Assembly: GCA_024696725.1 (NCBI GenBank)
Contig: JAILGO010000034.1
Location: forward strand, 1 to 10,188
Length of the DNA stretch: 10,188 bases
Source of the DNA: Eubacterium sp.
GTDB lineage: Bacteria > Bacillota > Clostridia > Oscillospirales > Acutalibacteraceae
Direction: 5' to 3'
Part shown: in pieces, positions 6,413 to 10,188 of the stretch
Position numbering within the stretch: the stretch's first letter is position 1
How the letters are laid out: each line of letters starts with the position of its first letter
Notes under the pieces: model-generated
Seen by the model: the letters and a program-made list of their open reading frames with translations, nothing else
What the model was told of the DNA's origin: nothing
Database searches by the model: none
Program-made: the position numbers and the translations under genes

Positions 6413-7225
6413 ATGAAACGGCTGACGTTAATAATTACAGCGCTGCTTCTTCTCGTAACGGGCATAAGTGCGCACGCTGCAGAGGAGCCGCCCACGCTTA
6501 CCGCGGTAAGCTTTAACGGCGCGAAAATCGACGGCGATTTTTCACCGGATATAAGAGATTACACGGTTACGCTTGATAATCCCGAAACGCCGCCCACGCT
6601 TGAAAGCTACTCACAAAGCGGAAGCGCGGAGCTTTTCGTAACCTACGAGCTCGACGCGGCGAGACATCAGACGGGAGTTCTTATTACGCTCTCGTTCGAC
6701 GGCGGAAGCACTCAGTACAGGTTTAAGTATTCAAACCCCGCCTACGACAGCACGAGCGCGAACAATCTTCTTAAGGACATAGAATGCAGTCTTTGCGAGG
6801 TTTATCCCGAAATAAACGACAGCCTCACGAATTACAGGCTATATATTCCGAGCGATATGACGGAGCTGAATATTCACACGGTAACCAAGGATATCAACGC
6901 CGTATGTGAATTTCCGCAGTCGATAATTCTTTCAGCCGACCAAGAGCCCGTTCTTACGCTTACGGTTACCGCCGCCAACGGCGAAACGAGGGCGTATACG
7001 CTTCAGGTCAAAAGGCTTGACAAAACCTCCGGACAGATAAAGGCAGAGCTGAAAAACGGTAAAAACAGCATCTTAAGAAGCGAGCTGTTAGTGCTCAGTC
7101 CCGTATTCTTCGCGGCGGTTATTTCGGCGGTAATCGGACTCGCAGTAGTGATAATTACTCTCGGAATTCTTAAGCGCAGGACGGTAAAAGCCGAGGACGC
7201 GGAGGAATTCTCATTCTTCGAATAA
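6413..7225 (+). CDS. Type I membrane protein with cadherin-like beta-sandwich domains
   Basis: 270 residues. A clear signal peptide (MKRL, hydrophobic 4-17, likely cleavage after SAHA near residue 22) is followed by a beta-rich extracellular part, a C-terminal membrane segment (about 228-253) and a short tail with KRR then acidic residues, ending FSFFE. Residues 28-108 (LTAVSFNGAKIDGDFSPDI, then RDYTVTL) match the pattern of the cadherin-like beta-sandwich domain (PF12733), common in surface proteins of Clostridia. Residues 118-202, ending with GETRAYTLQVKR, look like a second, more diverged copy. Cysteines at 125, 128 and 165 are in the outside part. No enzyme motif is seen; an adhesive or scaffolding role at the cell surface is an inference. 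ATG follows the previous stop by 3 bases, with AAGGG inside the upstream gene as ribosome binding site. Confidence 0.82.
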   Translation: MKRLTLIITALLLLVTGISAHAAEEPPTLTAVSFNGAKIDGDFSPDIRDYTVTLDNPETPPTLESYSQSGSAELFVTYELDAARHQTGVLITLSFDGGSTQYRFKYSNPAYDSTSANNLLKDIECSLCEVYPEINDSLTNYRLYIPSDMTELNIHTVTKDINAVCEFPQSIILSADQEPVLTLTVTAANGETRAYTLQVKRLDKTSGQIKAELKNGKNSILRSELLVLSPVFFAAVISAVIGLAVVIITLGILKRRTVKAEDAEEFSFFE

Positions 7226-7259
7226 ACTAAAAGAATACCCGGGAAAGGGGGAAACACCG

Positions 7260-8648
7260 ATGGAATTAACGGAACTCAGAGACGAGCTTATAGAAACTAT
7301 AGAGGCTCATTATGAAAAACGTGAAATCAAAGAAATAAAGACGGTTTTGAGCGAGCTTAATCCCGCGGATATTGCAGAAATTCTTGAGGAATTCCCCGAC
7401 AACCAACGACTTTTGTTCTTCCGCCTTTTATCCAAGGAAGACGCGGCGGACACCTTCGTTGAGCTTGACCCCGATACTCAGGAAAAGCTTATCCACGGCA
7501 TTTCCGATACAGAGCTGAGAGAGGTTCTTGACGAGCTTTTCATAGACGACGCCGTTGACATCATTGAGGAAATGCCCGCGACGCTTGTTAAGCGTATTTT
7601 AAAGAACACCGACAGCGAAACGAGAAAGTCTATCAACGCTCTTCTTAAGTATCCCGACGAGTCGGCAGGCTCGATTATGACTCCCGAGTTCGTTGACCTT
7701 AAAAAAGGTATGACGGTTGAGGACGCGTTCAAGAGAATAAGGCGTACAGGCGTTGACAAGGAAACCATTTACACCTGTTACGTTACGGACAGCTCCCGTC
7801 ACCTTATCGGCGTTACTACGGTTAAGGAGCTACTCCTTCACGATTACGACGACACGATTGACGAATTTATGGAAACCAACATAATTTACGTCAACACCCT
7901 CGACGACCAGGAAATCGCGGCTCAACAGCTTTCAAAATACGACTTCCTTGCGCTTCCCGTTGTTGATATGGAGGAGCGACTTGTCGGAATTATCACAATC
8001 GACGACGCTATCGACGTTATCCAGGAGGAGAACACCGAGGATATCCAGAAGATGAACGCTATGCTTCCCACCGAGAAAACTTATCTTAAGACCTCGGTAT
8101 TTGAAACGTGGAAGAGCCGTTTTCCGTGGCTTCTTCTTCTTATGGTTTCGGCGACGTTTACGGGCTCGATTATCACGGGCTTTGAATCTAAGCTCGCGGC
8201 GCTTACAATCCTTACGGCGTTTATTCCAATGCTTATGGATACGGGCGGTAATTCGGGAGGTCAGGCAAGCGTTACAATTATACGCGCGATGTCTCTCGGC
8301 GAGGTCGAGTTCAGGGATTATTTCAGGGTAATATGGAAAGAAATAAGAGTCGGCTTCGTATGCGGAATCACTCTCGCCGCCGTTAACTTCGCTAAAATCT
8401 GGCTCGTCGACAGAACGCTATTCAGAAACGACGAAATCACGCTTATTATCGACCTTGCAATCTGCTTAACGCTCGTTGTCGAAATCGTTTTCGCGAAGTT
8501 TATCGGCTGTACGCTTCCCATGCTCGCGAAAAAAATCGGCTTCGACCCGGCGGTAATGAGCTCGCCTTTTATAACGACGATTGTAGATGCGGTTTCGCTT
8601 CTTGTATTCTTCGGAATCTCAACGGCGATAATTCCGCAGCTGCATTAG
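7260..8648 (+). CDS. mgtE: Magnesium channel/transporter MgtE
   Basis: Carries Mg2+ (in some relatives also Co2+) inward across the cytoplasmic membrane as a homodimer; the cytoplasmic part senses Mg2+ and closes the pore. At 462 residues it has the full family layout. The acidic helical N domain (about 1-130) includes PADIAEILEEFP. The CBS pair (about 135-260) includes PDESAGSIMTPEFV and LPVVDMEERLVGIITIDDA. A linking helix follows, then five membrane segments (about 287-460). The pore signature PMLMDTGGNSGGQAS is at 323-337. Asp429 in FDPAVMSSPF corresponds to the selectivity Asp of the family. AAAGGGGG is the ribosome binding site. The 34-base gap upstream has no room for an M-box riboswitch, so expression probably depends on the rpe promoter. 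No terminator hairpin is seen after the stop. Confidence 0.96.
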   Translation: MELTELRDELIETIEAHYEKREIKEIKTVLSELNPADIAEILEEFPDNQRLLFFRLLSKEDAADTFVELDPDTQEKLIHGISDTELREVLDELFIDDAVDIIEEMPATLVKRILKNTDSETRKSINALLKYPDESAGSIMTPEFVDLKKGMTVEDAFKRIRRTGVDKETIYTCYVTDSSRHLIGVTTVKELLLHDYDDTIDEFMETNIIYVNTLDDQEIAAQQLSKYDFLALPVVDMEERLVGIITIDDAIDVIQEENTEDIQKMNAMLPTEKTYLKTSVFETWKSRFPWLLLLMVSATFTGSIITGFESKLAALTILTAFIPMLMDTGGNSGGQASVTIIRAMSLGEVEFRDYFRVIWKEIRVGFVCGITLAAVNFAKIWLVDRTLFRNDEITLIIDLAICLTLVVEIVFAKFIGCTLPMLAKKIGFDPAVMSSPFITTIVDAVSLLVFFGISTAIIPQLH

Positions 8649-8659
8649 ATAAAAAAGTC

Positions 8660-8688
8660 TTGACTTTATATTATAATACTGTTATAAT
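8660..8688 (+). promoter_or_regulatory. Strong promoter of rpsF-ssb-rpsR
   Basis: TTGACT (8660-8665), 17-base spacer, TATAAT (8683-8688): 11 of 12 positions match the housekeeping sigma consensus. A second TATAAT lies in the spacer (8672-8677) but has no matching -35. Predicted start near 8695, leader about 70 bases. It begins only 11 bases after the mgtE stop. Confidence 0.88.
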
Positions 8689-8695
8689 GTTTAAG

Positions 8696-8758
8696 CCTGT
8701 TAACAGGTAAAATATCCTTGCGTGAGGAGAAATCACGCCTAATGTCCAGAAGGAGGTG
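8696..8758 (+). promoter_or_regulatory. Structured rpsF leader that can cover the ribosome binding site (candidate S6:S18 autoregulatory leader)
   Basis: Three elements are visible: a perfect 12-base palindrome CCTGTTAACAGG (8696-8707); a hairpin with 6-bp stem GCGTGA (8720-8725) / TCACGC (8733-8738) and 7-base loop; and directly before it TCCTT (8715-8719), which can pair with AAGGA (8750-8754) of the Shine-Dalgarno sequence AAGGAGGTG. Together they make a coaxial two-helix structure with an 11-base bulge (8739-8749) on the 3' side. An autoregulatory leader bound by S6:S18 is known upstream of rpsF in many bacteria; I do not see its reported CCG trinucleotide in the bulge (TGTCCAG is there), so that assignment is tentative. 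Confidence 0.5.
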
Positions 8759-8765
8759 CTGAAAG

Positions 8766-9056
8766 ATGGCATTAAGAAATTATGAAATCGTTATGGTATT
8801 TTCACTTTCTAAGGGTGATGAGGCTGTAGAGGCTCTTAAGACTAAGTTCACTGACCTTATCGCTAAGAATGGCACTCTCGGCGAAATTGATGAGTGGGGT
8901 AAGAGAAAGCTTGCTTACTTAATCAATTACGAAGCAGAGGGTTATTACATTCTTGTTAACTTCCAGAGTGATGAAAAATTCCCTGCCGAGCTCGACCGTG
9001 TTCTTAACATCACGGACGGTGTTCTCCGTCATCAGATAGTTGCAAAAGGAGAATAA
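8766..9056 (+). CDS. rpsF: 30S ribosomal protein S6
   Basis: Binds the central domain of 16S rRNA together with S18 in the small subunit platform. The 96-residue length is typical of Gram-positive S6. RNYEIVMVFS is the usual first strand (4-13), and WGKRKLAYLINYEAEGYYILVNF (44-66) holds the conserved central motif. It lacks the long acidic tail of enterobacterial S6. A perfect AGGAGGTG lies 8 bases before the ATG. Codon use shifts to GCT, ACT and CTT compared with upstream genes, as in highly expressed genes. Two bases separate it from ssb. Confidence 0.96.
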   Translation: MALRNYEIVMVFSLSKGDEAVEALKTKFTDLIAKNGTLGEIDEWGKRKLAYLINYEAEGYYILVNFQSDEKFPAELDRVLNITDGVLRHQIVAKGE

Positions 9057-9058
9057 TT

Positions 9059-9502
9059 ATGATTAACACCGTAGCTTTAATGGGCAGACTTACTTATGAC
9101 CCGGAGCTCAGGTCGACTAACAACGGCTTATCCGTTTTAAGCTTCCAGATTGCGGTCGACAGAAACTATCAGCCGCAGGGTCAGGAAAGACAGGCAGACT
9201 TCATTGACTGCGTTGCGTGGAGACAGAACGCGGAGTTCATTTCGCGCTTTTTCCACAAGGGTTCTATGATAGCTATCGAGGGCTCAATTCAGACAAGAAA
9301 TTTCACCGACAAGAACGGTAACAACAGAAAAGCTGTTGAGGTAGTCGTTAATAACGCTTCCTTCTGCGGCTCAAAGAGCGAAACAGGCACAGGCGCGTCG
9401 GCTCAGGCTCCCGCTTTCGAGCAGCCGGCACCGAGCTATTCAAGCGCTCAGGGCAGCGATTTCGAGGAAATTATTGACGAAGACGAAGACCTTCCGTTCT
9501 AA
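9059..9502 (+). CDS. ssb: Single-stranded DNA-binding protein
   Basis: Coats single-stranded DNA during replication, repair and recombination as a tetramer. The 147-residue protein has an N-terminal OB fold (about 1-105: MINTVALMGRLTYDPELR, then DFIDCVAWRQNAEFISRF with the DNA-stacking Trp54). A Gly/Ser/Ala/Gln/Pro-rich flexible linker (106-133) and the acidic tip DEDLPF (142-147), which recruits partner proteins, follow. The ribosome binding site AAAGGAGA lies in the end of rpsF, and the 2-base gap suggests coupling. The rpsF-ssb-rpsR order is the standard arrangement in Firmicutes. All expected parts are present. Confidence 0.97.
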   Translation: MINTVALMGRLTYDPELRSTNNGLSVLSFQIAVDRNYQPQGQERQADFIDCVAWRQNAEFISRFFHKGSMIAIEGSIQTRNFTDKNGNNRKAVEVVVNNASFCGSKSETGTGASAQAPAFEQPAPSYSSAQGSDFEEIIDEDEDLPF

Positions 9503-9524
9503 GCGTTAAGAAAGGAGATTTACC

Positions 9525-9761
9525 ATGGCTTATGTAAAGGGCGCTCCCAGAAAGGGACGCAGAAAGGTTTGCCAGTTTTGTGCAGAAAAGGTAGATTCAA
9601 TCGATTATAAGGACGCAGCTAAGCTCAGAAAGTTCACTTCAGAGCGCGCTAAAATCCTTCCCCGCCGTGTAACAGGTACCTGCGCTAAGCATCAGAGAGA
9701 GCTTACCACGGCTATCAAGAGAGCACGTCAGATTGCTATTCTTCCTTACACAGCAGACTAA
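9525..9761 (+). CDS. rpsR: 30S ribosomal protein S18, zinc-binding type
   Basis: Partner of S6 in the platform of the small ribosomal subunit. 78 residues. [17 protein letters not shown] opens the core at 14-30. Cys16, Cys19, Cys53 and His56 form a CxxC...CxxH set, the metal-binding (C+) form of S18 rather than the zinc-free form induced in zinc limitation in some bacteria. The basic region [20 protein letters not shown] binds 16S rRNA. AAAGGAGAT lies 6 bases upstream of the ATG, 22 bases after ssb. Last gene of the operon before a strong terminator; rplI, which follows in some genomes, is absent here. Confidence 0.97.
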   Translation: MAYVKGAPRKGRRKVCQFCAEKVDSIDYKDAAKLRKFTSERAKILPRRVTGTCAKHQRELTTAIKRARQIAILPYTAD

Positions 9762-9777
9762 CAGTTAAATTATTAAG

Positions 9778-9813
9778 AATTCAGCCGTCCATAACAAGGA
9801 CGGCTGAATTTTT
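9778..9813 (+). terminator. Rho-independent terminator of the rpsF-ssb-rpsR operon
   Basis: A perfect 13-bp stem (9778-9790 with 9798-9810), 7-base loop ATAACAA, followed by T residues (9809-9813). It starts 16 bases after the rpsR stop. Confidence 0.92.
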
Positions 9814-9841
9814 GCATTAATTACAATCAGGTATATAATAA

Positions 9842-9878
9842 GGAGCCTGCTTTTTTGAGCAGGCTCCGTTTTTCTTTT
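9842..9878 (+). terminator. Second strong terminator hairpin
   Basis: A perfect, GC-rich 10-bp stem GGAGCCTGCT (9842-9851) / AGCAGGCTCC (9858-9867), loop TTTTTG, followed by GTTTTTCTTTT. On the - strand it is followed by TTATTATATA, so it may also end the leftward reading frame that stops at 9898. A promoter-like TTGCAT-N16-TATAAT (9812-9839) lies just upstream, so it could instead end a very short transcript. Confidence 0.8.
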
Positions 9879-9897
9879 ATTACGGAATTTATTACTG

Positions 9898-10188
9898 TTA
9901 AAACTCTATACCCTCTTCGGGCACTTCCCACGAATAGCAGAGAGCGTCCTGCGAATTGAGTATTACAATATTAAATTCCGGTTCATGGTATTCTTTTAGT
10001 TTCTCCATAAGCCATTCTGTCCTCAATTCAGTAGTAATCGGATATTAAACTATTCCGTTAAACGTGTTCTTATAATGCTGAATATGCTTTAAGATATAAT
10101 CAAGAGTAAGAACTCCCTTTCCTATAAGCACCTTGTAATATTGACCGTTAACCATGTAGAATTCGTCTTCACCGACGTAATCCGCAAA
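9898..10188 (-). pseudogene. Interrupted reading frame of unknown function, 5' end outside the window
   Basis: Read on the - strand from the right edge, 47 codons stay open (FADYVGEDEFYMVNGQYYKV, then on to KNTFNGIV), stop at TAA (10047-10045), and continue in the same frame for 48 more codons (YPITTELRTEWLMEKLKEY to CYSWEVPEEGIEF) before TAA at 9900-9898. Both parts look like ordinary soluble protein (mixed charge, aromatic residues, no runs), and the frame is kept, so one base change in a former single gene is the simplest reading. Otherwise a short gene could start at the ATG 10008-10006 (36 residues), but it has no good ribosome binding site. I do not recognise the family. A real short protein ending at the first TAA cannot be excluded. 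Confidence 0.5.

Noticed and set aside
7226..7259. Possible riboswitch (M-box) upstream of mgtE
   Set aside because: Only 34 bases separate the genes, far too short for an M-box, and no terminator or antiterminator hairpin is present.
8101..8331. Arg-rich frame inside mgtE on the same strand
   Set aside because: It lies in another frame of the conserved MgtE membrane domain, and its Arg-rich composition is typical of shifted frames here.

Overview
The window looks like chromosomal core sequence from a low-to-mid GC member of the Firmicutes, most likely a Clostridia/Oscillospirales (Ruminococcaceae-like) bacterium. The reasons are strong AGGAGG-type ribosome binding sites, Gram-positive-style TTGACN-N17-TATAAT promoters, a Bacillus-type arginine box, a zinc-type ribosomal protein S18, LuxS, and the rpsF-ssb-rpsR cluster. 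This is inferred from gene content only; no phylogeny was run. There are no insertion sequences, tRNAs, rRNAs or CRISPR arrays.

Left part (1-4460). The 3' end of an alpha/beta hydrolase gene runs off the left edge on the + strand and meets a leftward gene set at a shared bidirectional terminator (381-408). The leftward genes, in order of transcription, are argG, argH, an RluA-family pseudouridine synthase gene and luxS. ArgG and ArgH make arginine from citrulline and aspartate via argininosuccinate. A terminator-like hairpin overlaps the argH stop codon. A promoter-like element placed exactly for a leaderless message precedes the pseudouridine synthase gene. The LuxS protein keeps its metal ligands but has serine at the position of the catalytic cysteine.

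Divergent control region (4461-4703). The argG promoter carries a near-consensus arginine repressor box over its -35 element. The rpe promoter faces the other way. Between them lies a 20-bp tandem repeat with an internal inverted repeat, which the ARG box does not explain.

Middle part (4704-8648), rightward. The order is rpe, a membrane-anchored protein resembling the DUF4015 putative glycosidase family, a signal-peptide protein with cadherin-like domains and a C-terminal membrane anchor, and the magnesium channel gene mgtE. The junctions are very tight (4-base overlap, 3 bases, 34 bases), so this is probably one operon. The two middle genes are the least characterised part of the window.

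Right part (8649-10188). A strong promoter and a structured leader that can pair with the ribosome binding site precede rpsF-ssb-rpsR, the usual S6/SSB/S18 operon, which ends in a strong terminator. A second terminator hairpin follows. Last comes a leftward reading frame that runs off the right edge and is broken by one in-frame TAA, so it is probably a decayed gene.
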